Below are positions 29,490-37,005 of a stretch of DNA of 37,005 bases, in pieces. Every line of letters begins with the position of its first letter. The stretch's first letter is position 1. Under the pieces are notes generated by a model that did no database searches, had not been told where the DNA came from, and was given only the letters and a program-made list of their open reading frames with translations. Origin of the DNA: Coriobacteriia bacterium (lineage in GTDB: Bacteria > Actinomycetota > Coriobacteriia > WRKU01); contig WRDL01000002.1 in the NCBI GenBank assembly GCA_009784095.1, positions 1 through 37,005 on the forward strand, in the 5' to 3' direction. Position numbers and translations under genes: made by a program.

Positions 29490-30320
29490 CTATTTCTTGC
29501 GACGTCTGATGATCAGACGATCGGTCGACTTGTTCTTTTGACGAGTACGATGCCCCTTGGTAGGAACACCCCACGGGGTCACCGGATGACGTCCGGCGGA
29601 CTTGTTCTTACCCTCACCACCACCATGGGGGTGGTCGACCGGGTTCATGACGGTACCGCGTACGGTCGGACGCACGCCCTTGTGGCGCATACGACCGGCC
29701 TTGCCCCAGTTGATGTTGGAGTGATCGGCGTTGCCGACCTCACCGACGGTGGCGCGGCACTCGATGAGCACGCGACGCATCTCGGAGGACGGCATACGCA
29801 AGATGGCGTACTTGCCTTCCTTACCCATCAGCTGGATCGAGGTACCGGCGCTGCGTGCCAATGCGGCACCACGACCGGGCTCGAGCTCGACCGCATGAAT
29901 GACGGTACCGACCGGGATGTCCTTGAGCTTGAGCGCGCAACCGGGTTTGATGTCGCTTCCCTCGCCGCTGGTCACGGTCTGTCCGACCTCGAGACCTTTC
30001 GGGGCGAGGATATAGCGCTTCTCACCATCGGCGTAGTGCAGCAGCGCGATACGCGCATTACGGTTCGGATCGTACTCGATCGTGGCGACCTTGGCGGGGA
30101 TCCCGTCCTTCTTGCGCTTGAAATCGATGACGCGATACCGACGCTTGTGTCCGCCCCCTTGGTGGCGCACCGTTATGCGACCCATGTTGTTGCGTCCACC
30201 CTTTTTATGGAGCGGTGCAAGCAGTGACTTCTCAGGTGTCGTCGAGGTGATCTCGGAAAAATCCGAGACGCTCATCCCACGGCGACCGGGAGAAGTGGGC
30301 TTATATTTTTTTACAGCCAT
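29490..30320 (-). CDS. rplB: Ribosomal protein L2
   Basis: The 276-residue protein starts MAVKKYKPTSPGRRGMSVSDF and has the peptidyl-transferase-proximal signature GRGAALARSAGTS and PVDHPHGGGEGKNKSAGRHPVTPWG, including the functionally important His in HPHGGGEG. Typical size. It follows rplW by 12 nt. Confidence 0.98.
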   Translation of the reverse strand: MAVKKYKPTSPGRRGMSVSDFSEITSTTPEKSLLAPLHKKGGRNNMGRITVRHQGGGHKRRYRVIDFKRKKDGIPAKVATIEYDPNRNARIALLHYADGEKRYILAPKGLEVGQTVTSGEGSDIKPGCALKLKDIPVGTVIHAVELEPGRGAALARSAGTSIQLMGKEGKYAILRMPSSEMRRVLIECRATVGEVGNADHSNINWGKAGRMRHKGVRPTVRGTVMNPVDHPHGGGEGKNKSAGRHPVTPWGVPTKGHRTRQKNKSTDRLIIRRRKK

Positions 30321-30332
30321 CCTAACCTCGCT

Positions 30333-30623
30333 TTATACCGTCGGGAAGATATCGATCTTGTCACCCTCGGCGAGCGTGACAAGCGCTTTCTTCCAGCTCT
30401 TCGTCTTTCCCAATGCATAGCGAACGCGGCGCGGCTTGCCCGCAACGTTCATCGTGTTGACCTTGACGACCTTCACATCGAAGATCTCTTCGATCGCGCG
30501 CGCGATCTGCGGTTTGGTCGCGTCCTTGTGGACCTCGAACGTGTAGGTGTTGAGGTCTTCCATCGCCGCCACGGATTTCTCCGACACGATGGGGCGGATG
30601 ATTATCTGTCGAGGATCTCTCAC
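30333..30623 (-). CDS. rplW: Ribosomal protein L23
   Basis: The 96-residue protein starts at a GTG (30623) as M-RDPRQIIIRPIVSEKS and overlaps the rplD stop codon by one base (TAGTG). AGGAGG lies upstream within rplD. The motif VKVVKVNTMNVAGKPRRVR is typical. It docks SRP and trigger factor at the tunnel exit. Confidence 0.96.
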   Translation of the reverse strand: MRDPRQIIIRPIVSEKSVAAMEDLNTYTFEVHKDATKPQIARAIEEIFDVKVVKVNTMNVAGKPRRVRYALGKTKSWKKALVTLAEGDKIDIFPTV

Positions 30624-31249
30624 TATCCCAGCACCTCCTCGATAAAGGTAACCGCTTCCTTGCACAGAACGAGCATCTTGTTATCGATCAGGTCGTAGGT
30701 ATTGACCTCGAACGCGAAGATGACGCGCACCCGATCGATGTTGCGCAAGCTCAGGTACGCGTTGTCATCCTCGTTACCGACGACGACGGTGACCTTCTTG
30801 CCCTCCAGACCGAGCTCGGACAGCATTTTCGCGCCTGCCTTGGCCGAAGGTTTCTTGAAGTCGAATTTGTTGACGACGATCAGTTGCTCATCGGCGACTT
30901 TGGCCGACAGCGCGCTGCGCATCGCGAGTTTGACCACTTTATTGGGGACCTTGAACGCGTAGCTGCGCGGACTGGGGCCGAAAACGACACCACCGCCAGA
31001 CCACTGGGGCGCGCGGATGGTACCTTGGCGCGCACGACCGGTCCCTTTCTGACGCCACGGTTTGGCGCCACCACCGCGGACCATGCCGCGGGTCTTGGTC
31101 GAATGCGTTCCGCTCCGTTGTGCGGCCAGCTGGCTGCGCACTACGGTGTGCATTGCATACGTATTAGGCTCGATGCCATAGATGTCGGGGTTGCCTTTGA
31201 CCGCGGTCTTCTTGGCGCCCGCCATATCGAATGTCTTCAAACTAGTCAT
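30623..31249 (-). CDS. rplD: Ribosomal protein L4
   Basis: The 208-residue protein has the tunnel-loop stretch RGGGAKPWRQKGTGRARQG and APQWSGGGVVFGPSPRSY. In E. coli L4 represses the S10 operon; regulation here is unknown. rplC ends 17 nt upstream. Confidence 0.97.
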   Translation of the reverse strand: MTSLKTFDMAGAKKTAVKGNPDIYGIEPNTYAMHTVVRSQLAAQRSGTHSTKTRGMVRGGGAKPWRQKGTGRARQGTIRAPQWSGGGVVFGPSPRSYAFKVPNKVVKLAMRSALSAKVADEQLIVVNKFDFKKPSAKAGAKMLSELGLEGKKVTVVVGNEDDNAYLSLRNIDRVRVIFAFEVNTYDLIDNKMLVLCKEAVTFIEEVLG

Positions 31250-31266
31250 TACGTCTCCTCCTGCCC

Positions 31267-31878
31267 TTAAGCCTTGATGGTCAGAAGCGCGCCTTTACCG
31301 CCAGGGACTGCGCCCTTGACGAGCAGAAGATTCTGCTCAGCGTCGACTTTGACCACGTCGAGATTACGGACAGTTACCGTGTCATTACCCATACGACCGG
31401 GCATTTTCTGGCCCTTGAATACTTTTGCGGGAGTTGCAGCCTGTCCGATCGATCCGGGAGCGCGATGGAAGTGCGAACCGTGCGTCGCGCGTCCACCGCT
31501 GAAGTTGTGACGCTTGATGACGCCGGCAAAACCCTTACCCTTGCTCACGCCGGACACGCTGACATTCTTGACCTCGGCAAAGTCGGCGACGGTGAGTTCA
31601 TCTCCACAGGCCTTCTCGGTCGGCTCGTCGAGACGGATCTCGGCAAGATGCGTGAACGCATCGGTGCCGGCTTTATCGAAGTGGCCTTTCATCGGTTTAT
31701 TGACCTTGTGCTCGGCAAGCGGAACAAATCCGATCTGCACGGCATCATAGCCGTCGGTGTCCTTGGTCTTGACCTGCGTGACGACACACGGTCCTGCTTG
31801 AATGACCGTGACCGGAATGAGATCTCCCTCATCACTCCAGACCTGGGTCATCCCGATCTTCTTTCCTAATAGCTCCAT
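31267..31878 (-). CDS. rplC: Ribosomal protein L3
   Basis: The 203-residue protein begins MELLGKKIGMTQVWSDEGDLIPVTVIQAGPC and has the signature GKGFAGVIKRHNFSGGRATHGS and KMPGRMGNDTVTVRNL. It lies behind an 88-nt structured spacer after rpsJ. Confidence 0.98.
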   Translation of the reverse strand: MELLGKKIGMTQVWSDEGDLIPVTVIQAGPCVVTQVKTKDTDGYDAVQIGFVPLAEHKVNKPMKGHFDKAGTDAFTHLAEIRLDEPTEKACGDELTVADFAEVKNVSVSGVSKGKGFAGVIKRHNFSGGRATHGSHFHRAPGSIGQAATPAKVFKGQKMPGRMGNDTVTVRNLDVVKVDAEQNLLLVKGAVPGGKGALLTIKA

Positions 31879-31894
31879 CAGTCCCTCTCCTTAG

Positions 31895-31944
31895 GTGGTC
31901 GTAAGCCCTCCGGCACGCCTCTCGCGCCGTCCTCAGCGGACCAC
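31895..31944 (-). ncRNA. Predicted structured spacer RNA between rpsJ and rplC
   Basis: On the minus strand GTGGTC (31944-31939) pairs with GACCAC (31900-31895). Inside, CCG-CTGAGGA-CGG and GGCGCG-AGAGG-CGTGCC can each form hairpins, so a multibranched fold is possible. It ends about 10 nt before the rplC ribosome binding site. This resembles a ribosomal-protein control element in form, but no known class is recognised. Confidence 0.4.
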
Positions 31945-31966
31945 TTCCTCGACTATATCTATCCGA

Positions 31967-32278
31967 CTACGCCTTGATGTCGATCTCAACGCCGGCCGGC
32001 AGGTCGAGCCGACGAAGTGAATCGGCGGTCTTCTCCCCCAGCTTGGTGATGTCGATCAGACGCTTGTGCGTGCGGATCTCGAATTGTTCACGACTGTCCT
32101 TGTTCACGTGCGGACCACGGATCACGCAGTACAGATTACGAGAAGTGGGGAGCGGCACCGGACCGGTCACATGTGCGCCCGTTTTCAGAGCAGTGTCGAC
32201 GATCTTCTTTGCGCTCAGATCAACGACCTCGTGATCGTATCCTTGGAGGCGAATCCTAATCTTTTGGTTTGCTGCCAC
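31967..32278 (-). CDS. rpsJ: Ribosomal protein S10
   Basis: The 103-residue protein starts at a GTG as M-AANQKIRIRLQGYDHEVVD and has GPVPLPTSRNLYCVIRGPHVNKDSREQFEIRTHKR. It also takes part in transcription antitermination with NusB. A 98-nt spacer separates it from fusA; tuf is not between them. Confidence 0.98.
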   Translation of the reverse strand: MAANQKIRIRLQGYDHEVVDLSAKKIVDTALKTGAHVTGPVPLPTSRNLYCVIRGPHVNKDSREQFEIRTHKRLIDITKLGEKTADSLRRLDLPAGVEIDIKA

Positions 32279-32376
32279 GTTCCATCTCCTTTGAGTAACT
32301 ACTTCTCTTCTCTAACGTCATCGTCTTTCGTTGACCACTGTGATGCGATCGATCCGATATGGCGCGATCACTCCTT
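32279..32376 (-). other. fusA-rpsJ spacer lacking tuf
   Basis: A 98-nt gap without coding potential where tuf often lies. It holds an imperfect dyad (32339-32370, outer arms GTGAT/ATCAC with one bulge) and the rpsJ ribosome binding site AAGGAG. The dyad has no T-run. No internal promoter is convincing. Confidence 0.5.
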
Positions 32377-34470
32377 CTACGTGCTTGCGATCCCCATTTT
32401 TGCGGCGATCTCTTCCGCCACCGACTTCGGGACCGGTCGGTATGCGCCAAAATGCATGGTGTAGACCGCGCGCCCCTGCGTTTTGCTGCGCAGGTCGGTC
32501 GAATAACCGAACATCTCTGAGAGCGGAACTTGCGCGGTGACGACTTTGACACCGCCGCGATCCTCGGTACCCGCGATATGCCCGCGACGAGAGCTGATAT
32601 CGCCCATCACGTCGCCGAGGTAATCTTCGGGGGTCACGACTTCTACGTCCATGATCGGCTCGAGAAGCTTGGGGTTCGAGCGTCTGAGCGCTTCTTTGAC
32701 CGCCATCGAACCGGCGATCTTGAACGCGACTTCGCTCGAGTCGACCTCGTGATAGGATCCATCGACGAGCTCGATTCTGACGTCCACGGTCGGAAAACCG
32801 CTCATCACGCCGGAGGTCAACGCCTCCTGGATGCCGCGGTCGACCGGATTGATGTATTCCTTGGGAATCGCGCCACCGACGATCTTGCTCTCGAACTCAT
32901 AGCCTTCGCCGGGCTCGAGCGGGATCAGATTGATGATGACGTGACCGTATTGACCGCGACCGCCACTTTGGCGCGCGAATTTCATGTCGACGTTATCGAC
33001 GCGTCCACCGGCGGTCTCACGATAGGCGACCTGCGGTTTGCCGATGTTCGCCTCGACCTTGAACTCACGAAGCAGGCGGTCGACGATGACCTCGAGATGC
33101 AGCTCACCCATACCGGCGATAATGGTCTGACCGGTCTCCTGGTCGGTATGTACCTTGAAGGTCGGATCTTCTTCTGCCAGACGTGCCAGAGCGACCGAGA
33201 GCTTCTCCTGCTCTGCCTTGGTCTTGGGCTCGATGGCGATATCGATAACGGGATCGGGAAAGACCATCGACTCAAGGATGACCGCGTCCTTCTCTGAGCA
33301 CAGCGTATCTCCGGTCGTGGTGTTCTTGAGCCCGACCGCAGCGACGATGTCACCGGCGCTGCATTTTTCGATGTCCTGACGCGAGTTGGCATGCATCTGG
33401 AGCAGACGCCCGATACGCTCTTTGTTGTCCTTGGTCGAATTGAGTACGTAGCTACCGCTATCCAAGGTGCCCGAGTAGACACGGAAATACGTCAGCCGCC
33501 CTACAAAGGGATCGGTCATGACCTTGAATGCGAGCGCTGCGAACGGCTCAGCCGGATCGCTCCTGCGCTCGACCTCTTCGCCTGTCTTGACGTCGATACC
33601 GCGGATCGGCGGTACATCGAGCGGGCTCGGCAGGTAATCGATGACCGAGTCGAGCATCTGCTGCACTCCCTTGTTCTTAAAGGCGCTACCGCAGATGACC
33701 GGGGTCATCATGCAGGCGATCGTCGCCGCGCGCAGTCCTTGTTTGAGCTGCTCGACGGTGATCGACTCCTCATCTTCGAGGTATTGCATCATGAGGTCGT
33801 CATCGGCATCTGCCGCGGCCTCGATGACGAGGTGGCGTGCCTCGGCAGCCGCCTCTTTATACTCATCGGGGATCTCCCCGACGGTGGGATTCTCATTCTT
33901 GTCGTCATCGGAGAAGAACACCGCGTTCATCTCGACCAGATCGACGATACCGGTGAAGTTCTCCTCAGATCCAATGGGGAGCTGAATGGGTACCGCGTTG
34001 GCCTTGAGGCGATCCTTCATCATGTCGATGACGTTGTCAAAGTCCGCACCGGTACGATCCATCTTGTTGACGAATGCCAAGCGGGGGACATTGTAGTTCT
34101 GCGCTTGATGCCAGACCGTCTCAGACTGGGGCTGGACTCCGCCGACCGCGCAGAACACCGCGACGGCGCCGTCGAGCACGCGCAAGGAGCGCTCCACCTC
34201 GACAGTGAAGTCGACGTGACCGGGGGTATCGATTATCTGGATGCGATAGTCGTGCCAAAAGCATGTCGTCGCCGCAGAAGTGATGGTGATACCACGCTCC
34301 TGCTCCTGGACCATCCAGTCCATGGTGGCTTCTCCCTCATGCACCTCACCGATCTTGTGCGACTTGCCGGTGTAGTACAGGATGCGCTCGGTCGTCGTGG
34401 TCTTACCCGCGTCGATGTGAGCCATAATGCCGATGTTGCGTGTCTTATCCAGCGAAGACTTGCTCACCAC
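32377..34470 (-). CDS. fusA: Elongation factor G (EF-G)
   Basis: This 697-residue translational GTPase drives ribosomal translocation. G1 is AHIDAGKTTTTER, G2 is in RGITITSAATT, G3 DTPGHVDFT and G4 NKMD, followed by domains II-V with EPKTKAEQEKLSVAL and the domain IV GRGQYGHV. The length matches the family. It begins with a GTG at 34470, 8 nt after rpsG. It resembles the main EF-G, not the EF-G2/TetM type. Confidence 0.98.
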   Translation of the reverse strand: MVSKSSLDKTRNIGIMAHIDAGKTTTTERILYYTGKSHKIGEVHEGEATMDWMVQEQERGITITSAATTCFWHDYRIQIIDTPGHVDFTVEVERSLRVLDGAVAVFCAVGGVQPQSETVWHQAQNYNVPRLAFVNKMDRTGADFDNVIDMMKDRLKANAVPIQLPIGSEENFTGIVDLVEMNAVFFSDDDKNENPTVGEIPDEYKEAAAEARHLVIEAAADADDDLMMQYLEDEESITVEQLKQGLRAATIACMMTPVICGSAFKNKGVQQMLDSVIDYLPSPLDVPPIRGIDVKTGEEVERRSDPAEPFAALAFKVMTDPFVGRLTYFRVYSGTLDSGSYVLNSTKDNKERIGRLLQMHANSRQDIEKCSAGDIVAAVGLKNTTTGDTLCSEKDAVILESMVFPDPVIDIAIEPKTKAEQEKLSVALARLAEEDPTFKVHTDQETGQTIIAGMGELHLEVIVDRLLREFKVEANIGKPQVAYRETAGGRVDNVDMKFARQSGGRGQYGHVIINLIPLEPGEGYEFESKIVGGAIPKEYINPVDRGIQEALTSGVMSGFPTVDVRIELVDGSYHEVDSSEVAFKIAGSMAVKEALRRSNPKLLEPIMDVEVVTPEDYLGDVMGDISSRRGHIAGTEDRGGVKVVTAQVPLSEMFGYSTDLRSKTQGRAVYTMHFGAYRPVPKSVAEEIAAKMGIAST

Positions 34471-34478
34471 TGCTCCCC

Positions 34479-34949
34479 TTACCAGCGATAGTGCGAGAAC
34501 GCACGGTTCGCTTCGGCCATTCTAAATACATCTTCACGCTTTTTAACGGAGTTACCGGTCTCATTGGCGGCATCCATGATCTCGGCGGCGAGTCGCTCGG
34601 CCATCGTGTTCTCTTTACGATCACGGGAGTGACCGACGATCCAGCGGATGCCCAGCGTGGTCGAACGGCGTGCGTTGACCTCGACGGGGACCTGGTAGGT
34701 CGAGCCACCGACACGCTTGGGGCGCACCTCGATCTGAGGCTTGACGTTGTCCATCGCCTTCTTGAAGACGCTGAGCGGGTCCTCTCCGGTCTTTTGCTCG
34801 ACGATGTCGAACGCACCGTAGACGATCGATTCGGCGACCGACTTCTTGCCGTCCCACAATATCTTGTTGATCAGCTGCGTGACCAGGCGGTTATTGTATT
34901 TTGCGTCTGGTACGATCTCGCGACGCTCAGGGGCATTACGACGTGGCAT
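34479..34949 (-). CDS. rpsG: Ribosomal protein S7
   Basis: The 156-residue protein starts MPRRNAPERREIVPDAKYNN and has the signature KYNNRLVTQLINKILWDGKK and ends MAEANRAFSHYRW. The ATG at 34949 has normal length and is 1 nt from the rpsL stop codon; the longer frame to 35081 lies inside rpsL. Confidence 0.98.
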   Translation of the reverse strand: MPRRNAPERREIVPDAKYNNRLVTQLINKILWDGKKSVAESIVYGAFDIVEQKTGEDPLSVFKKAMDNVKPQIEVRPKRVGGSTYQVPVEVNARRSTTLGIRWIVGHSRDRKENTMAERLAAEIMDAANETGNSVKKREDVFRMAEANRAFSHYRW

Positions 34950-34950
34950 C

Positions 34951-35322
34951 TTAGCTCTCCTTCTTCGCGCCATAACGGCTGCGTGATTGCTTGCGATCGG
35001 AAACACTCGCAGCATCCAGCGCGCCACGAACGATCTTGTAGCGAACACCGGGCAGGTCCTTAACACGACCACCACGCACAAGCACGATCGAGTGCTCCTG
35101 GAGGTTGTGACCGATGCCCGGGATATAGGCGGTGACCTCTTGCCCGTTGGTCAGGCGCACGCGGGCGACCTTACGTAGAGCCGAGTTCGGTTTTTTCGGG
35201 GTAATGGTATAGACACGCGTACAGACACCGCGACGCATCGGGTTGCCCTTGAGCGCGGGTGATTTACTCTTCTCGACGCTTGCCTTGCGGCCCTTGCGGA
35301 CCAACTGATTAATGGTTGGCAT
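34951..35322 (-). CDS. rpsL: Ribosomal protein S12
   Basis: The 123-residue decoding-centre protein starts MPTINQLVRKGRKASVEKSK and contains TPKKPNSALRKVARVRL (the KPNS streptomycin-resistance region, Lys unmodified) and GVRYKIVRGALD. It is the first gene of the str block, about 90 nt downstream of a likely promoter. Confidence 0.98.
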   Translation of the reverse strand: MPTINQLVRKGRKASVEKSKSPALKGNPMRRGVCTRVYTITPKKPNSALRKVARVRLTNGQEVTAYIPGIGHNLQEHSIVLVRGGRVKDLPGVRYKIVRGALDAASVSDRKQSRSRYGAKKES

Positions 35323-35524
35323 CCATGCTTCCTTTCAAACATATCCAACTGCGCTTTTCAGGTTCTGGTTCGGACCTGCTCGAAACACACAGAATTGTGC
35401 TCGGGATTTTGGCGCAACGGTAAACTCTACAGGAGAGATGGTATGCTGTCAACGCGATCGAGAGCCGGGCGTATCTACAGTTTCATGGCGCATGGCTCAA
35501 CGATGACGTTTTTATTAAGTTTTA
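35323..35524 (-). other. str operon leader and upstream spacer
   Basis: A 202-nt spacer between the amidohydrolase stop codon and rpsL. It contains the promoter at 35424-35452, then a leader of about 90-100 nt. No hairpin with a T-run ends the amidohydrolase gene, so read-through is possible. Confidence 0.6.
35424..35452 (-). promoter_or_regulatory. Sigma70-type promoter of the str-S10-spc operon
   Basis: The minus strand has TTGACA (35452-35447), a 17-nt spacer and TAGAGT (35429-35424). The -35 is a perfect match and the -10 keeps four of six consensus bases at ideal spacing. Transcription should start near 35416-35418, giving about a 95-nt leader. It is the only good promoter seen ahead of the whole 14-kb ribosomal block. 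Confidence 0.8.
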
Positions 35525-36883
35525 TTAATGCTTGATCTCTCGGTCGCGCAACTTCAGGCGGATCTTCTCTGCGGCGGCTTTGGTCCTGTCCCCGTCACCG
35601 CGCACGACTTTGCCTTCCTCATAGATCACCTCACCGGCGACCATCGTCATGGTGACCTCGCTGGGGTGCGACGAGTGCACGATCACGCTCTCAGGCTCAT
35701 GGGTCGGTACCTGGGCGGAGTGCGAGAGGTCGACCGCGATGATATCTGCCTGCTTGCCCGCTTCAAGTGAGCCGACCGTGTCGTCGAGCCGGAGCGCCTC
35801 TGCCCCACCCAGTGTGGCCATACGCAGGGCTTCGACCGCGGTAAAGAAGCTCTTTTTGCCGAATGCGGCGCGTTGCAGGTACAGATCGGTACGCAGCTCC
35901 TCGAACATGTCCATGCCGTTGGCGGCTGCCGGACTGTCGGTGCCGATGCCGACGCGCAGTCCCGCGTCGAGGAATTTACGCAACGGAGCGATGCCCATGC
36001 CAAGCTTGGCATTGAAACGCGGGCAGTAAGCGATCGCGACATCTTTGCGTGTGAGTATCTCGATATCGTTGTCATCGACCTGGGTACAATGGACCGCGAG
36101 CACGTTGGGCGCATCGAGAACGTCCCATTGTAAGACGTAGCGGACCGGACTGACCCCGGTGGGAAGCCAGAACGGCGCCTTTGCGTTATATTGATCGCGC
36201 ACCTCGGTCGCAAGGCGCGATGAGCCGTATTTGACGAATTCGTATTCCTCGCTGCTTCCCGCTAGATGGATCGCAACCGGTGTTCCGTCCTGGGCGTATG
36301 CACTGACCTGCTTAAACAGTTCGGGATGACATGAGTAGACGCTGTGCGGCGCGATGCCGATCTCGACGCGCTCACACGCGAGTTCTCTCCACGCGGCGAT
36401 CTCGGCAGTCACGGCATCCATCGCTTCGGCTATCGCGTTCTTATCCATCGTCTCGACCTCGTGATAGATGATCGCACGCAGACCGACTTGGCAGACCGCT
36501 TCAAGCGTCCCCTTGTTGTGGGTGATGTCGGCGATCGTCGTGATACCGGCGGTCACGGCTTCGAGCGCGCCGAGCTTGGCTGAGACATTCCAGTCTTCGC
36601 GACTCAGATGCTCTTCGGCGAGCATGAGGTGGTATTTCCACTTGGCATAGGCGCTGTCCTCGACCAGACCGCGCATGACCGAGTAGTCCAGATGCGTGTG
36701 GCAATCGACGAATCCGGGCAGGATCGCGCTCAACCCCAGATCGGTGACCTCGTGGTCGGGGTGCTTGGCCAAGATATCGGCGAGCGGCCCCACATCGATG
36801 ATGGTATCTCCCTCGATCACGATCGCGCCGTCTTCTATATATGATGAGGTGATCGGTAGGACGTAACGAGCGGTGTAGATCAT
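35525..36883 (-). CDS. Amidohydrolase-superfamily deaminase (MtaD / aminofutalosine-deaminase MqnX group)
   Basis: The 452-residue metal-dependent hydrolase has the ligand set of the ATZ/TRZ/MtaD branch: HTH in FVDCHTHLDYS (His62, His64), HLAGSSEE (His206), VHCTQVDD (His265), and GIGTDSPAAANGMD (Asp316). CPRFNAKLGMGIAPLRK is also typical. Candidate substrates are S-adenosylhomocysteine, 5'-methylthioadenosine, or aminodeoxyfutalosine in menaquinone synthesis; the sequence alone does not decide. The ATG at 36883 has TTAGGAGAG upstream and begins MIYTARYVLP, a normal family start; the open frame to 37000 upstream is probably not translated. The MtaD option would link it to the mtnA product of the same window; the MqnX option fits a menaquinone-using anaerobe. 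Confidence 0.87.
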   Translation of the reverse strand: MIYTARYVLPITSSYIEDGAIVIEGDTIIDVGPLADILAKHPDHEVTDLGLSAILPGFVDCHTHLDYSVMRGLVEDSAYAKWKYHLMLAEEHLSREDWNVSAKLGALEAVTAGITTIADITHNKGTLEAVCQVGLRAIIYHEVETMDKNAIAEAMDAVTAEIAAWRELACERVEIGIAPHSVYSCHPELFKQVSAYAQDGTPVAIHLAGSSEEYEFVKYGSSRLATEVRDQYNAKAPFWLPTGVSPVRYVLQWDVLDAPNVLAVHCTQVDDNDIEILTRKDVAIAYCPRFNAKLGMGIAPLRKFLDAGLRVGIGTDSPAAANGMDMFEELRTDLYLQRAAFGKKSFFTAVEALRMATLGGAEALRLDDTVGSLEAGKQADIIAVDLSHSAQVPTHEPESVIVHSSHPSEVTMTMVAGEVIYEEGKVVRGDGDRTKAAAEKIRLKLRDREIKH

Positions 36884-36893
36884 AAGGTCTCTC

Positions 36894-37004
36894 CTAAGAC
36901 TGGCTTTCTTTTTCGTGACTACTATCTTCTCCGATAGTCGCGGTATCGGCAAATGCTCCCCTGGTCCGCATCGTTTCATCGAACTGACGATGGATGTCAC
37001 TGGT
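36894..37004 (-). CDS. C-terminal end of an upstream gene (runs off the window), unknown
   Basis: In a different frame from the amidohydrolase, the minus strand is open from the edge to a TAG at 36894-36896, giving 37 residues that end in DSSHEKESQS. The stop codon lies in the amidohydrolase ribosome-binding region, as is common between tightly packed genes. It is hydrophilic and too short to identify. The alternative is that it is not coding. Confidence 0.45.
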   Translation of the reverse strand, partial: TSDIHRQFDETMRTRGAFADTATIGEDSSHEKESQS

Positions 37005-37005
37005 C

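Noticed and set aside
33391..34491. Open frame of 366 codons on the plus strand opposite fusA
   Set aside because: Antisense shadow of a highly expressed, strongly biased gene.
36884..37000. N-terminal extension of the amidohydrolase to 37000
   Set aside because: The family start MIYTARY at 36883 has a good ribosome binding site, and another frame there is open with a stop codon placed just before it.
1..37005. tRNA or rRNA genes
   Set aside because: I looked through the intergenic gaps and saw no cloverleaf-like stretch with a T-loop GGTTCRANYCC or rRNA-like sequence. The GGTTCC words are part of the palindromic elements.

Overview
The window looks like chromosomal DNA of a moderately GC-rich anaerobic actinobacterium, most likely of class Coriobacteriia. 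The reasons are the gene content (an argS-lysA-hom-thrB block, zinc-ribbon adenylate kinase, ferredoxin-dependent 2-oxoacid oxidoreductase, paired HTH-cupin/acyl-CoA synthetase genes) and the protein sequences. This assignment is from memory, not from a search. Almost every gene is on the minus strand. One small gene (3134-3484) is on the plus strand.

Layout, low to high coordinate. (1) 1-2833: the start of a DegV-like protein, then an XRE-cupin regulator with an AMP-forming acyl-CoA synthetase. (2) 2834-3484: a divergent intergenic region with a long inverted repeat and a palindrome, then a small Ala/Glu-rich helical protein on the plus strand. (3) 3670-11144: comF, mtnA, thrB, hom, lysA, argS. 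(4) 11232-14356: an ABC1/UbiB-type kinase-like protein, a coiled-coil protein, map and adk. (5) 14357-21526: about 7 kb separating adk from secY. It holds a second acyl-CoA synthetase and XRE-cupin pair, a four-subunit 2-oxoacid:ferredoxin oxidoreductase and a surface protein, and is bounded on both sides by related palindromic repeats. (6) 21527-32278: a complete S10-spc ribosomal block from rpsJ to secY. (7) 32377-35322: the str block fusA, rpsG, rpsL, with no tuf, behind a good sigma70-type promoter near 35.44 kb. (8) 35525-37004: an amidohydrolase of the MtaD/MqnX group and the tail of another gene.

Transcription of the ribosomal block runs rpsL to secY and appears to end at a strong terminator (21442-21482). 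Unusually, this terminator lies inside a long inverted repeat of the palindromic family. The metabolic theme of the accessory part is 2-oxoacid/acyl-CoA chemistry. The oxidoreductase interconverts a 2-oxoacid and an acyl-CoA using ferredoxin. The co-oriented AMP-forming ligase interconverts that acyl-CoA and the free carboxylate. The HTH-cupin between them is the likely sensor. The same regulator-ligase pair occurs alone at 476-2833. Points worth a second look are this duplicated cassette, the palindromic repeats that overlap the stop codons of three genes (lysA, the second ligase, secY), the break in the usual secY-adk-map linkage, and the structured spacers in the ribosomal block.
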